Below, one piece after another: positions 33,539 to 44,339 of a stretch of DNA of 45,641 nucleotides (position 1 is its first letter; each line of letters begins with the position of its first letter). Below the pieces are notes generated by a model, which was not told the DNA's origin, did not search any database, and was given only the letters and a program-made list of their open reading frames with translations. The DNA comes from Planctomycetota bacterium (lineage in GTDB: Bacteria; Planctomycetota; Phycisphaerae; Phycisphaerales; SM1A02): NCBI GenBank assembly GCA_026386795.1, contig JAPLMU010000061.1:1-45641 (forward strand), read 5' to 3'. The translations under genes and the position numbers were made by a program.

Positions 33539-34854
33539 CTGACACTGATCCACGCGTTTGCGCACCCGCGCTTGTTCTTCCATCGCCCTTGTCGGCGCGG
33601 CGCTTGGTGCAACTTGCGGATATCGAGGGCGCGCGTATCAAGGAACGAACCAGCGATTTTCTTGTAGAAGAACTGCAGCTCTATGACCCATGCGGCGAGG
33701 GCGAGCATCTTTATCTTCGCATTGTCAAAGAGGGAATGACCCATCATGAGATGGTCAGCCTGCTGTGCAAGCACTTTGATGTAGGAACAGAAGCCATTGG
33801 CACCGCGGGCATGAAGGATCGCGTTGCGGTGACGAGTCAGACAGTGAGCATTCACCTGCCGCGAAAGCCCGAGATGCACGCCATCACCGATGAGCGGGTT
33901 CAAGTGCTTTGGTCCACATGGCATTCCAACAAACTGCGCCGCGGGCACTTGGTGGGCAACCGATTTTCCATTCGCATTCGCGGCATCGAGCCATTCCGTG
34001 CCCCGCCAGTGTGGCGCGCTTTGCGTGAGTTAGAGGCGCTGGGCGTCCCCAATCACTTTGGACCGCAACGCTTTGGCATGCGCAGCAACAACCATATTCT
34101 GGGCGGATTGCTTCTGAGTTCTCGGCACGCTGAGGTATTGGGTGAACTCATTTCAACCAAGGGCAGCGCGTTTCCTGAATCAGAACGAGCCGCGCGTGAG
34201 GCAGTGGATGCAGGCCTTTATGCCGAAGCGGCCGGACTGTGGCCGCGCGGTCTTGACGCCGAGCGCACTGCAACGCGCGCCCTCATGCGCGGAACTGACG
34301 CACGTACAGCAGTTCGCGCGGTGCCGCGCCCGATCCAGGAACTTTGGACGGATGCATGGCAGTCAGCGGTCTTCAATCGCGTGCTTGATGAACGAATCGC
34401 GGCGGGAACCTTCGGATCAGTTGAGCAAGGCGACGTGGCGTTCAAGCATGGAAACGGTGCCAAGTTCATCGTCAGCGAAGAAGACTGCGCGGTAAGTGGC
34501 GACGAGTCACTCGCGGCGCGCGCAGCTCGATTTGAGATTTCCGCAACCGGTCCGCTGCCCGGTCCTGATGGGTTGCAAAGTTCCGGCGCAGTTGCTGAGC
34601 GCGAGCGTGCCGCCATCGTGACTTTCGGCGGTGAACCTGCGCGCTTCCAAGAGGCGGGACGACGCCCGGCAGGCGATCGTCGACCGCTTCGCATCAAGGT
34701 TGCAAACCCAGAGATTGAATCTGGCTTCGACGATCACGGCTCGTATGTTCGCGTGGCGTTTGACTTGCCCGCCGGTGCTTACGCCACCGTGGTGTTGCGC
34801 GAGATTCTTGGCGACGGCTTCGTTGACGCATCACGCGATGCCGTGCGTTCCTGA
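33535..34854 (+). CDS. truD: tRNA pseudouridine(13) synthase
   Basis: 439 residues, GTG start overlapping the HAD stop by 4 bp. TruD converts U13 in the D arm of tRNA-Glu-type tRNAs to pseudouridine. The family signature GTAGMKDRVAVTSQ holds the catalytic Asp (D95). RIKERTSDFLVEEL, GEHLYLRIVKEGMTHHEM, HSNKLRRGHLVGNRFSIRIRG and VPNHFGPQRFGMRSNNH are also typical, and QELWTDAWQSAVFNRVLDERI with the C-terminal DLPAGAYATVVLREILG completes the TruD core with the inserted TRUD domain in between (about 155-365). It ends the DUF151-HAD-truD operon; its last 76 bp overlap the convergent tadA. Confidence 0.93.
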   Translation: MTDTDPRVCAPALVLPSPLSARRLVQLADIEGARIKERTSDFLVEELQLYDPCGEGEHLYLRIVKEGMTHHEMVSLLCKHFDVGTEAIGTAGMKDRVAVTSQTVSIHLPRKPEMHAITDERVQVLWSTWHSNKLRRGHLVGNRFSIRIRGIEPFRAPPVWRALRELEALGVPNHFGPQRFGMRSNNHILGGLLLSSRHAEVLGELISTKGSAFPESERAAREAVDAGLYAEAAGLWPRGLDAERTATRALMRGTDARTAVRAVPRPIQELWTDAWQSAVFNRVLDERIAAGTFGSVEQGDVAFKHGNGAKFIVSEEDCAVSGDESLAARAARFEISATGPLPGPDGLQSSGAVAERERAAIVTFGGEPARFQEAGRRPAGDRRPLRIKVANPEIESGFDDHGSYVRVAFDLPAGAYATVVLREILGDGFVDASRDAVRS

Positions 34855-35372
34855 CGGCGGCGGGCGAAGAACGAAGTCAGCTGTCGGCCGCAAGTCTTCG
34901 CGAGAATTCCCGCAACAATCGGCGGTCGGTGGTTGAGTCGCCCATCCGCCGGGATGCTCCACAAACTGCCGCACGCACCTGCCTTCGGGTCATGTGCACC
35001 AAAGAACACGCGGCCGATCCGTGCGTTGACGATCGCACCAGCACACATGGCGCATGGCTCGAGCGTTACTGCAAGTGAACAATCGGAAAGTCGCCACGCG
35101 CCACGCGCGCGACCAGCATCGCGCATGGCGACCAGTTCAGCGTGGCCAGTTGGATCGCCGGTCAGTTCACGATCGTTGGCATGTTCAGTGACAACCGTGC
35201 GGCCGTGATAGACCACTGCGCCCACGGGCACCTCGCCGCGCTGCGCAGCGTTCCGCGCCAGCGTCATGGCGCGCAACATCATGCCGACGTCATTTGCTCG
35301 CGCGCCCGCACGCAGCGCGCTTGGACCAGCCATTCGGAGCAGCGCGTTCCCGCCGCGCCAATGCCGACTCAT
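34779..35372 (-). CDS. tadA: tRNA-specific adenosine deaminase / cytidine-deaminase-like nucleoside deaminase
   Basis: 197 residues. A zinc deaminase of the CDA fold: MMLRAMTLARNAAQRGEVPVGAVVYHG, zinc ligand and proton shuttle in TGHAELVAM (H77, E79) and the Cys pair in LEPCAMCAGA (C107, C110), followed by ARIGRVFFGAHDPKAGACGS. This pattern is TadA, which deaminates A34 to inosine in tRNA-Arg(ACG); a related guanine deaminase role is less likely. The ATG overlaps the tatC stop (ATGA), so it is translationally coupled; residues 1-30 are not conserved, and Met 31 could be an internal start. The 3' end overlaps truD by 76 bp on the opposite strand. Confidence 0.88.
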   Translation of the reverse strand: MSRHWRGGNALLRMAGPSALRAGARANDVGMMLRAMTLARNAAQRGEVPVGAVVYHGRTVVTEHANDRELTGDPTGHAELVAMRDAGRARGAWRLSDCSLAVTLEPCAMCAGAIVNARIGRVFFGAHDPKAGACGSLWSIPADGRLNHRPPIVAGILAKTCGRQLTSFFARRRQERTASRDASTKPSPRISRNTTVA

Positions 35373-36439
35373 CCGTCGCCCTCATCGCCTTCATCGCCAT
35401 CAGTCTTCTTGGCCTTGTACTTTGGGCGACCGATCATCGTGCCGAGCGTGTTTCGAATGATGCCGCCCTCAGCCACTGCTTGCGTTGGCGCAACCACCAA
35501 GAGGATGATGCCGAGCTCATAAAGCAGATAGAGTGGAACCATCAGCGCGAGCATGGTGAACATATCCACCGTCGGTGAAATGACGGCTGCCAGGATGGCG
35601 CACACAAAGAGCGCGTGGCGGCGGTACTTGCGAAGCATCTTCGTGTTCAAAATCCCGACCCATCCGAGCAGCAGAACGACCACTGGCATTTGGAACGCCA
35701 ACGCAATGGCGGCCGCAAAGAACAGCAGGAAATTGATGAATTCTTCCAGTCGGTACTGTTGCGTGAGGTTGCCGGTGGTGCGCGTTGGAATCGTTCGCAC
35801 TTCAAGCCGCCCATCTGGGCGAGCGGTGTCGAGTGCAATGTAGAGCTGCGAATCTTTCTTCAGCATCCACACCTCGCCAGCATTTGCACTCGCAGGATCT
35901 GTCTCGAGAACAGGAATGCGCGGCGTTCCCTCTACCAGTGCTGATGGTGGCGGCGCAATCGTGCGCGGATCCTCCACACCGAAACTGATGAGGAGCGACA
36001 ACATGTACGGCATGGCGAGATACAACCCAGTGAGACCAACCGCTACCAAGATCGCAGAGAGCGGAATCAGAAACTGCGCGTAGCGGCGCTCATGCGAATA
36101 CAGGCCTGGGGATACAAACTTCCAGAGCTGATACAGAATCCACGGCATCGACAGCATGATCGATGCCCAGATGGCAATCTGTAGATCCACCATGAGCGTT
36201 TCGGTGGGGCTCAATACTTGAAGGTTGGTGGGCTGTCCTTGTGCAGCGAGCGCATCCATCAGTGGCTGCACGAGGAATCCGCGCACGTAGGTGCCAGCCG
36301 CAAAGAGCCCGCATCCCAACACGAGCGGCACGATGGCCGCCTTGATCAAGCGACTGCGTAATTCATCAAGGTGCCCACCGAGCGACATGAAGCTGCTCAT
36401 CAGGCCGTCATTCGTGTGCTGGTCTTGATCGAGTGGCAT
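35369..36439 (-). CDS. tatC: Twin-arginine translocase subunit TatC with enlarged periplasmic loop
   Basis: 356 residues against about 250-260 in E. coli. TatC binds twin-arginine signal peptides in the inner membrane. Seen: HLDELRSRL (family N-terminal motif) and helix 1; SPTETLMVDLQIAIWASIMLSMPWILYQLWKFVSPGLYSHERRYA (helix 2 and first cytoplasmic loop, with F-x-x-PGL); helix 3; then about 75 extra residues (from GVEDPRTIAPPP to TGNLTQQYR) where the second periplasmic loop is normally short; then LEEFINFLLFFAAAIALAFQMPVVV and helices 5-6 with SPTVDMFTMLALMVPLYLLYE. A charged tail follows. No tatA/tatB is adjacent. ActB in this window has a twin-arginine signal and is a likely client. Confidence 0.92.
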   Translation of the reverse strand: MPLDQDQHTNDGLMSSFMSLGGHLDELRSRLIKAAIVPLVLGCGLFAAGTYVRGFLVQPLMDALAAQGQPTNLQVLSPTETLMVDLQIAIWASIMLSMPWILYQLWKFVSPGLYSHERRYAQFLIPLSAILVAVGLTGLYLAMPYMLSLLISFGVEDPRTIAPPPSALVEGTPRIPVLETDPASANAGEVWMLKKDSQLYIALDTARPDGRLEVRTIPTRTTGNLTQQYRLEEFINFLLFFAAAIALAFQMPVVVLLLGWVGILNTKMLRKYRRHALFVCAILAAVISPTVDMFTMLALMVPLYLLYELGIILLVVAPTQAVAEGGIIRNTLGTMIGRPKYKAKKTDGDEGDEGDG

Positions 36440-36478
36440 GTGGCAGGCGTTCGGAAATCGAGGGAACGGTGGGTCAGG

Positions 36479-37309
36479 CTAGTCGTGCGGCGTTGGTGAG
36501 GTAGGCGGGGCAGCGGCCGGGCGCCCAACGGTCGCCGGAAGGTTGAAAAAACGCCTTGCATTCGCATCAACGGTCCGTTCGAAGACATCAAACGAAGTTC
36601 CTCGCAAAGCTGCAAGGAATAGGCCGGTGTGCATCACATAGGCAGGCACGCACGGTCGCGCGCCGCGCACGGGCTCGGGGGAAAGGAACGGCGCATCGGT
36701 TTCGCACATGATGCGGTCATCCGGCACCAGCTTGGCGGCGGCGGCAACTTCAGGCGCGCTGCGGAACGTAACGACGCCGGTGAAACTGATCCACGCACCG
36801 AAATCAAGAACGGCGCGCGCGTCATCGGGCGTTTCAGTGAAGCAATGAAAGACGAATCGATCGGCAGGTAATCCGCTTGCGCGCAACATCGGAAGCAGTT
36901 GCGGCACAGCGCGACGACAGTGAATGACGATTGGCTTTACGAGGCCTTCACTGCGCCACGCAGCAATGCGCGTGAGTTGTTCTTCAAGAACGCGGATTTG
37001 CAAGGCGGTCGGCGGTTCTGCGTAATGGTTGTCAAGACCAAGTTCCCCCCACGCCACGCACTTGGGATGAAGGGCGGCGCGATGCATGTCTTCCCAGGAA
37101 ATTGGATCCGCAGCGTGAAGTGGATGAATGCCCGACGTGCACCAGACATCATCGTGCTGCTCGGCAAGATCGACGCCACGCACCGCGTCACTCGTGGTGG
37201 TGGCGATTGTGATGAAGCCGCTGACGCCCGCGCTGCGTGCATCGATTAAGACGCGTTCGAGGCGTTCTTGGATTCCGTCGTAGAGAAGGTGGCAGTGGGT
37301 ATCGATCAC
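36479..37309 (-). CDS. tatD: TatD family metal-dependent hydrolase (DNase-like)
   Basis: 276 residues. Metal ligands expected for the family are all present: IDTHCHL (H5, H7), the WGELGLDNHY region (catalytic Glu), VIHCRRAVPQLLP (His), FHCFTE (His) and MCETDAPFLSPEP (Asp). TatD proteins are cytoplasmic 3'-5' exonucleases or deoxyribonucleases that act in DNA repair or RNA/DNA breakdown, not in Tat transport itself. The start is GTG 37309, two codons before DTHCHL. It leads the operon tatD-tatC-tadA (gap 39 bp to tatC). A minus-strand TTGAAA (37373-37378) and TATGGT (37348-37353) with 19 bp between may be its promoter. Confidence 0.92.
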   Translation of the reverse strand: MIDTHCHLLYDGIQERLERVLIDARSAGVSGFITIATTTSDAVRGVDLAEQHDDVWCTSGIHPLHAADPISWEDMHRAALHPKCVAWGELGLDNHYAEPPTALQIRVLEEQLTRIAAWRSEGLVKPIVIHCRRAVPQLLPMLRASGLPADRFVFHCFTETPDDARAVLDFGAWISFTGVVTFRSAPEVAAAAKLVPDDRIMCETDAPFLSPEPVRGARPCVPAYVMHTGLFLAALRGTSFDVFERTVDANARRFFNLPATVGRPAAAPPTSPTPHD

Positions 37310-37323
37310 GGGCTATTCAGAAG

Positions 37324-37352
37324 TTCGAACGAAAGGCGTGTGGCTTTACCAT
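37324..37352 (+). promoter_or_regulatory. Candidate upstream promoter P1 of the act operon
   Basis: TTCGAA (37324-37329), 17 bp, TACCAT (37347-37352). The -10 and next bases (TTACCATAG) are repeated at P2. It lies in the 285-bp divergent region between tatD and actA, which is markedly AT-richer than the rest of the window around 37360-37395. P1 overlaps the minus-strand tatD promoter candidate. Confidence 0.4.
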
Positions 37353-37396
37353 AGTGCCCAATAATAACATTGTTTCAAGCATTTAATTATCCTGAA

Positions 37397-37421
37397 TCAA
37401 GGACGGTTCGTCCGTCATTGA
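37397..37421. promoter_or_regulatory. Inverted repeat in the tatD-actA divergent region
   Basis: TCAA-G-GACGG, loop TTCGT, CCGTC-A-TTGA: nine pairs with one G-A mismatch. It may fold in the P1 transcript or be a protein site. The rest of 37422-37473 shows nothing I can name. Confidence 0.35.
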
Positions 37422-37473
37422 ACGCCAGTTTCCGCAACGCCCGCAAGGGTAGCACCGCGCGCGAATGCCTTTC

Positions 37474-37503
37474 TTGACCACTTGAAGGGTGCTGCCTTAC
37501 CAT
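37474..37503 (+). promoter_or_regulatory. Candidate proximal promoter P2 of the act operon
   Basis: TTGACC (37474-37479), 18 bp, TACCAT (37498-37503) is a good sigma-70-like promoter. A start near 37510 would give an approximately 85-nt leader to actA and place the palindrome at 37515-37536 within the first bases of the transcript. Confidence 0.5.
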
Positions 37504-37514
37504 AGGGGATTAGA

Positions 37515-37536
37515 CATTGTGAAAAAAAGCACAATG
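37515..37536. promoter_or_regulatory. CRP/FNR-like palindrome at the act operon start
   Basis: CATTGTG-AAAAAAAG-CACAATG is a perfect 7+7 inverted repeat. Inside it, TGTGA-N6-GCACA differs from the CRP-type TGTGA-N6-TCACA at one base. Placed just after the predicted P2 start, a bound regulator would block transcription. A half site CATTGT also follows P1 (37368-37373). Confidence 0.45.
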
Positions 37537-37594
37537 ATCATTGGCGTTACCCCGTGTGACGCCTGCCAGGACACCCGTCACGGATCTCAAATCG

Positions 37595-38245
37595 ATGAGC
37601 CGATTCCTGTTTCCCCGCTGGTCGAACGCGCTGCTTCCGTTTGTCTTGATTGTTGGCGCGATCGCACCGCTGTATGTCTCGCTACTCGTCGCCTACGGAT
37701 TTAGTCCGAAGACGCTCGACGGCCAATATCAACCTGAGCAACCGGTGCCGTACAGCCACGCGCTGCACGTGGGCAAGCTTGGACTTGATTGCCGTTACTG
37801 CCACAACACGGTGGAGAACGCATCGCATGCAGCGGTACCGCCGACGCAGACGTGCATGAATTGCCACACGCAGATTCACAAGGACAGCCCGCGCTTGGTG
37901 AAGGTGCGCGAGAGCTACGAGACGGGTATGCCGATTGAATGGATCAAGGTCCACAAGCTTGGCGATTACGCTTATTTCAACCATGCGGCGCATGTCACGC
38001 GCGGCGTGAGTTGCTTGGAGTGTCACGGTCGCGTCGATCAGATGGAAGTGGTGCATCGCGCGCAGCCGCTCGCGATGGGTTGGTGCTTGGAGTGCCATCG
38101 CAACCCGATTGATCATGTACGTCCGCCCGAGGAAGTCTTCGCAATTTGGAAGCCAACCGACTCTTGGACGAAGGATCAACGCCTCGAGTTGATCAAGAAG
38201 AACGATATTCATCCCAACGATTACTGCTCGACCTGCCACCGCTGA
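37595..38245 (+). CDS. actA: Alternative Complex III subunit ActA, membrane-anchored pentaheme cytochrome c
   Basis: 216 residues from ATG 37595. One N-terminal transmembrane helix (NALLPFVLIVGAIAPLYVSLLVAYG) anchors a periplasmic domain with five CxxCH heme sites: CRYCH (66-70), CMNCH (87-91), CLECH (140-144), CLECH (164-168) and CSTCH (211-215). Extra His residues (HALH, FNHAAH, HKDS) can act as distal ligands. This is the pentaheme subunit that takes electrons from quinol oxidation in the complex. A longer frame from TTG 37541 exists, but ATG 37595 gives the usual MSRF-x-FPRW start. First gene of the act operon; actB begins 42 bp later. Confidence 0.92.
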   Translation: MSRFLFPRWSNALLPFVLIVGAIAPLYVSLLVAYGFSPKTLDGQYQPEQPVPYSHALHVGKLGLDCRYCHNTVENASHAAVPPTQTCMNCHTQIHKDSPRLVKVRESYETGMPIEWIKVHKLGDYAYFNHAAHVTRGVSCLECHGRVDQMEVVHRAQPLAMGWCLECHRNPIDHVRPPEEVFAIWKPTDSWTKDQRLELIKKNDIHPNDYCSTCHR

Positions 38246-38287
38246 GGCGAACAAGCACGGACGACCCCCACACAGGGAACAGAACAC

Positions 38288-41200
38288 ATGCATGACGGTT
38301 GCAACCACGGTCCCGCTGAACTCACTAACGCCGCAGTCGAAGCGCCGCAGACAGGTGGCCCTGCGCGCCGCTCGGTCTACTGGCGCTCCATCGAGCAGCT
38401 CTCTGATTCGCCGGAATTCCGTGCCTATATGCACAATGAATTCCAGCCTGGCGCCAGTGAGGCATCAGACGATGATCGTCGCACCTTCATCAAGGTGATG
38501 GGCGCGTCATTCGCGCTCGCTGGCCTTGCTGCTACTGGATGCCGACGCTTGCCGGTAACAAAGTTCGCGGAGTACGCATCCCGTCCCGCAAACCGCACTC
38601 CTGGAATTCCTGTCACCTTTGCAACAAGCTTCGAGCTTGGCGGCGTTGGCTTTGGTCTCTTGGCTACCAGTTACGACGGTCGCCCGATCAAGCTTGATGG
38701 CAATCCGATGCATCCGTCGTCGCCGCTCGCTGGTGGCGCTGCTGCCATCGATCCAGCTGAGTTCGCTAAGCGTGGTGTTCCGCAAGTTGGTCCATCGAAC
38801 GCCATGACTCAGGCGCGCGTGCTTGAGCTCTACGACACCGATCGCAGCCGCATTGCATTGCAAGACGGCAAGGAATCCACGGCGAGCGCTCTCGACGCTT
38901 GGATTGGTGTGCGTCGCGCAGAATGGAAGAAGGACGGCGGCGCCGGACTCGTGGTGCTTGCAGAGCCCACATCTTCGCCAACGCAGCTCGACATGAAGGC
39001 GCGCCTCTTGAAGGCATTCCCGAAAGCCACGTGGGCATCATGGTGTGCAGTGAATGACGACGCATCGCTCGCTGGCACCGCCGCAGCCTTTGGTTCGTCA
39101 CGACGTGTGCACCCAAAGTTTGATCAAGCAGAAGTGATTCTCAGTCTTGATTGCGATTTCCTCCAAGAGGATTTGCACAGCGTCGCCAACGCGCGCGCAT
39201 GGGCTGCGGGTCGCTCGCTTGTGAAGCGCGAGAACGGCGCCTTGGTTTCCAAGGATCCCGCCGCCGCGACAATGAGCCGCGTCTACCAAGTGGAAGGGCT
39301 CCTGACGCTGACCGGCATGAACGCCGACCAACGCATCGCCATGCGGCCCTCGCAGGTGGCAGCATTTGCCGCAGCCGTTGCTGACCGAGTGGGCGTCGAA
39401 AGCGCGCGCCAGATGGCTGCGTTTGCACCGAAGCTTGGCGAGCATGATCAAGAAGTTGTTGATGCACTCGTGACTGATCTGAAGAAGGCCGGTCGCAAGG
39501 CGCTCGTTGTTGCTGGCCCGCGCCAGCCCGCCGTCACGCACGCGCTTGCTGCTGCGATCAACGGCAAGCTCGGTGCATACGGAATGTCCGTTGACACCAG
39601 CGCCACCGATGCGCAGATGTGCACCGCTGGAATTCAGAAGGTGGTTTCTGCTCTGAACGCTGGCACCGTCGATACGTTGGTGGTGATGGGCGCAAATCCG
39701 GTCTTTGATGCACCGGTTGATCTCGGATTCGCTGCCGCGATGGCCAAAGCGAAGAACGTGTTGCACTTGGCATACCGCGTTGATGAAACATCACGCGCCG
39801 CTGGATGCACTTGGCACGTTCCGATGACGCACTTCCTCGAGAGTTGGGGCGATACATGCGCCGCCGATGGCACCATTGGTCTCGCGCAGCCACTCGTTGC
39901 CGCGCTGCTCGATCCAGCTGATGGTGGACGAAGTGCCATTGAATTGTGCGCTTCGCTTTCTGGCGACGAAATGCACTCCGGCATGGATCTCGTGCGACGC
40001 ACGCACATGGCGGTTTCCGGCAAGTCCGGCGCTGACTTCGAGCGAACCTTCCGCGCCAACCTCGACACGGGCATTTGCCCTGATACCTCTAAGAGCCGCG
40101 AGGCAACGCCCGCGCCTGCGCTCGCTGCGAAGGCAATGGCAGCATGGATCGATGCGCGCACGGAAACTGATGGTCTCGAACTTGCATTCTTCGCTGACGG
40201 CAAGATGTTCGACGGGCGCTTCGCGAACATCGGCTGGCTGCAAGAGCTGCCTGACGTCATCACCAAGATCACTTGGGACAACGCGCTTTTAATGTCCGGC
40301 GCAACAGCTGCAAAGCTGGGCGTGAAGAACGGCGACATGGTTTCGCTCACAGTCACTGGCGCGCCGTCAGCTGGCAGCGCGGCAGCGTGGGTTGTGCCGG
40401 GTATGGCGGATGACACCCTCGGACTTGCTGTTGGCTACGGACGCGGCGAAGCTGCGGGCGGCATCGCGGCTGGTTCTGGATTCGCAGCATCTGCACTCCG
40501 CACTCAGAATGCTCAGTGGCTGGCCACTGGTGTGAAGGCCACTGCAGATAAGGCGCAGAGCGCATATTCGTTTGCGCACACGCAAGATCACGGAACTGCT
40601 GACGCAGCCATCGAATCTGTTCCGCTCGACTCCATTCAAGAGCGTCTACCAACCCTGATTCGTGAAGCATCGCTTGAGCACTACAAGGAACACCCCGACT
40701 TTGCGAAGCACGCGTCGCACGTGGCGCACCGCCTCTCGATGTGGGAGGAATCAAATCTCGACGGCGCCAAGTATCGCTGGGCAATGACCATTGATCTGGC
40801 ATCGTGCACTGGTTGCAGTGCGTGCGTTGTGGCGTGCCAAGCTGAGAACAACATTCCGATCGTTGGCAAGGATCAAGTGGCTCGCGGTCGCGAGATGCAC
40901 TGGATCCGCATCGACCGTTACTTCAAGGGTGGCACCGCAGCGAAGCCGGAGGCATATCGCGTGCAGCCGGTGACGTGCGTGCACTGCGAAAACGCTCCAT
41001 GTGAGCAGGTGTGCCCGGTTGCTGCCACCGTCCATGACTTGGATGGCATCAACAACATGGTCTACAACCGCTGCATCGGTACGCGCTACTGCAGCAACAA
41101 CTGCCCGTACAAGGTGCGTCGGTTCAACTTCTTTGATTACAACCGCCGCGATCCGGTGCGCGAGGGCGGCATCTTGATGACCAAGCCTGAGTACTACCTC

Positions 41201-41661
41201 AAGGATGGTCCGGCGGACATGACCAAGATGCAGTTCAACCCTGAGGTCACTGTGCGCATGCGAGGCGTCATGGAGAAGTGCTCGTTCTGCACGCAGCGTA
41301 TTCAGCAGGCGAAGATTTCTTCCAAGAACAAGTGGGTTCGTGCGGGCGGCATCGACTCTGGCAGCGCAGCAAGTTCCATCTCCGACGGCATGGTGCAGAC
41401 CGCGTGTCAGCAGGCGTGCCCGACTGGTGCAATCGTGTTCGGTGACTTGAATGTCGCCGGCAGCGATGTCCTGCAGTTGCAGCGCTCCAAGCGCAGTTAC
41501 GACTTGCTTGGTGAACTCAACACCAAGCCACGTCTGAAGTATTTGGCTCGCGTCGACAATCCGTCCGTCGACCACTCAGGACATGGTGATGAACACGGGC
41601 ATGATGCTCATGCCGCTGCACCAGCCGCCATCGCTACACCTGCTGTCAAGGGAGGCAAGGC

Positions 41662-41665
<4 letters not shown>
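38288..41665 (+). CDS. actB: Alternative Complex III subunit ActB, TAT-variant molybdopterin-oxidoreductase-like iron-sulfur protein
   Basis: 1125 residues. The N-terminus [14 protein letters not shown] ... [24 protein letters not shown] shows the long variant twin-arginine signal (RR 64-65). Residues ~90-790 form a molybdopterin-oxidoreductase-like domain; family members carry no molybdenum cofactor. Residues ~830-1090 form a multi-cluster ferredoxin: [11 protein letters not shown] (from 840), [14 protein letters not shown] (from 897), [14 protein letters not shown] (about 928-941), and CSFC (998) with TACQQACP (about 1038), enough for three 4Fe-4S and one 3Fe-4S cluster as in known ActB. 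It is exported by Tat and sits on the periplasmic face. The C-terminal tail is His/Ala-rich ([15 protein letters not shown]). Overlaps actC by 4 bp. Confidence 0.95.
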
Positions 41666-43019
<1,354 letters not shown>

Positions 43020-43023
<4 letters not shown>

Positions 43024-43634
43024 CCACATTGACTACGCAAACCGGAATAGCAACGACCACCGCAGCGCCCGCGCGCTTGTACGGATTGGTTGCGGAGTTT
43101 GAGAACCCGGCGCAGATTGTTGCCGCGGCAGAGAAGATCCGCGACAAGGGCTACCGCTACTGGGATTGCCATACCCCGTTCCCCGTGCACGGTTTGGACA
43201 AGGCGATGGGTATTCAACGCACCATCTTGCCGGTCCTTGTGTTTGTTGCAGGTGCGGCTGGTTGCACGACTGGCCTTGGTCTGCAGCTCTTCACCAACTC
43301 GTTCAACTTCACCATTTGGGCGTTGGTGTGGGTGACGGGCTACCCGTTCTTGATCAGTGGCAAGCCCGCGCTCAGCATTCCCGCGTTCGTGCCGGTGATG
43401 TTTGAACTCACCATTCTGTTCTCCGCGCTCAGTTGCGTTGGACTGATGTTCCTGATGAACGGGCTGCCGAGACTGCATAACCCGCTATTCACTTGCGACC
43501 GTTTCCGTCGCGCATCGGATGACCGGTTCTTTATCTCGATCGAGGCGCGTGATCCACGCTTCTACCGCAGTAAGACCGAGGCCGATCTCAAGTCATGCGG
43601 CGCCGCCGCCGTCGAAGCCGTGGTGGAGGACTGA
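43020..43634 (+). CDS. actD: Alternative Complex III subunit ActD (DUF3341)
   Basis: 204 residues from GTG 43020 (4-bp overlap with actC). The family layout is clear: a cytoplasmic part [45 protein letters not shown] (about 19-63), then two transmembrane helices ([21 protein letters not shown] and [26 protein letters not shown]) with [18 protein letters not shown] between, and a terminal segment ending [25 protein letters not shown]3341 proteins occur only with Act-type complexes; their exact job is structural or unknown. actE starts 1 bp after the stop. Confidence 0.93.
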
Positions 43635-43635
43635 C

Positions 43636-44310
43636 ATGCCGAAGATTCCCCGCATCATCATCTATGTGCTCATGATTGGTGGCTGCTTGGCCCTGATCCC
43701 GCCGCTGGTGTTCGCACGTATGCGTGCTACGCCGAGTCCGAATGCTCCCATTCATATTTTCTGGGACATGGATCTGCAGCCGAAGTACAAGACTCAGTCC
43801 CCCAATCCGCTCTTTGCTGACCATCGTTCCATGCGCCCACTTGTGCAAGGCGCAGTGGCGCGCGGCGAGTCGTATGTGGACACGCATCTCTATGAAGGCG
43901 TTGTTGATGGCCAGTGGGCAACCACGCTGCCAACTTCAATTGCACTGAACGAGGCAACGCTCAACCGCGGTCAGCAGCGCTTCAATATCTATTGCTCTGC
44001 TTGCCACGGCTACGCAGGCTTCGGCGACGGCGCTGTGAACCAGCGCGCTTTAGAACTCGTTTCCAATGCCAACGGGCCGGTCAACGGCACGCAGTGGGTA
44101 GCCGCCAAGAGTTTGCACGACGAAACAACGCGCAATCAGCCAATGGGACAGATTTTCAATACTGCCACCCACGGCATTCGAAACATGGCTGGTTACGGCT
44201 CACAGATCAGTGTTCCTGATCGTTGGGCGATCGTTGCATATGTGAAGGCGTTGCAGTTCAGCCAGGACGCGGGATCCGCCGGCGCGAAGGTCGCCGGAGC
44301 ATCCAACTGA
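43636..44310 (+). CDS. actE: Alternative Complex III subunit ActE, monoheme cytochrome c
   Basis: 224 residues. ATG 43636 has a strong GGAGGA 5 nt upstream. An N-terminal helix (IIIYVLMIGGCLALIPPLVFA) anchors or exports the protein. The heme site is CSACH (120-124) in RGQQRFNIYCSACHGYAGFGDG, with the distal Met probably in the GIRNMAGYGSQIS segment. The preceding LYEGVVDGQWATTLP is typical of ActE. It passes electrons from ActA to downstream acceptors such as a soluble cytochrome or a terminal oxidase. The frame is open further upstream inside actD, but the anchor and ribosome site fix this start. Confidence 0.93.
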   Translation: MPKIPRIIIYVLMIGGCLALIPPLVFARMRATPSPNAPIHIFWDMDLQPKYKTQSPNPLFADHRSMRPLVQGAVARGESYVDTHLYEGVVDGQWATTLPTSIALNEATLNRGQQRFNIYCSACHGYAGFGDGAVNQRALELVSNANGPVNGTQWVAAKSLHDETTRNQPMGQIFNTATHGIRNMAGYGSQISVPDRWAIVAYVKALQFSQDAGSAGAKVAGASN

Positions 44311-44339
44311 CTACGGAATCACTGGAAAGAATCAAAGAC

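Noticed and set aside
37533-37595. Longer ActA from TTG 37541
   Set aside because: Family members start with a short MSRF-like segment before the helix; ATG 37595 gives that, and the added residues lie over the leader and palindrome.
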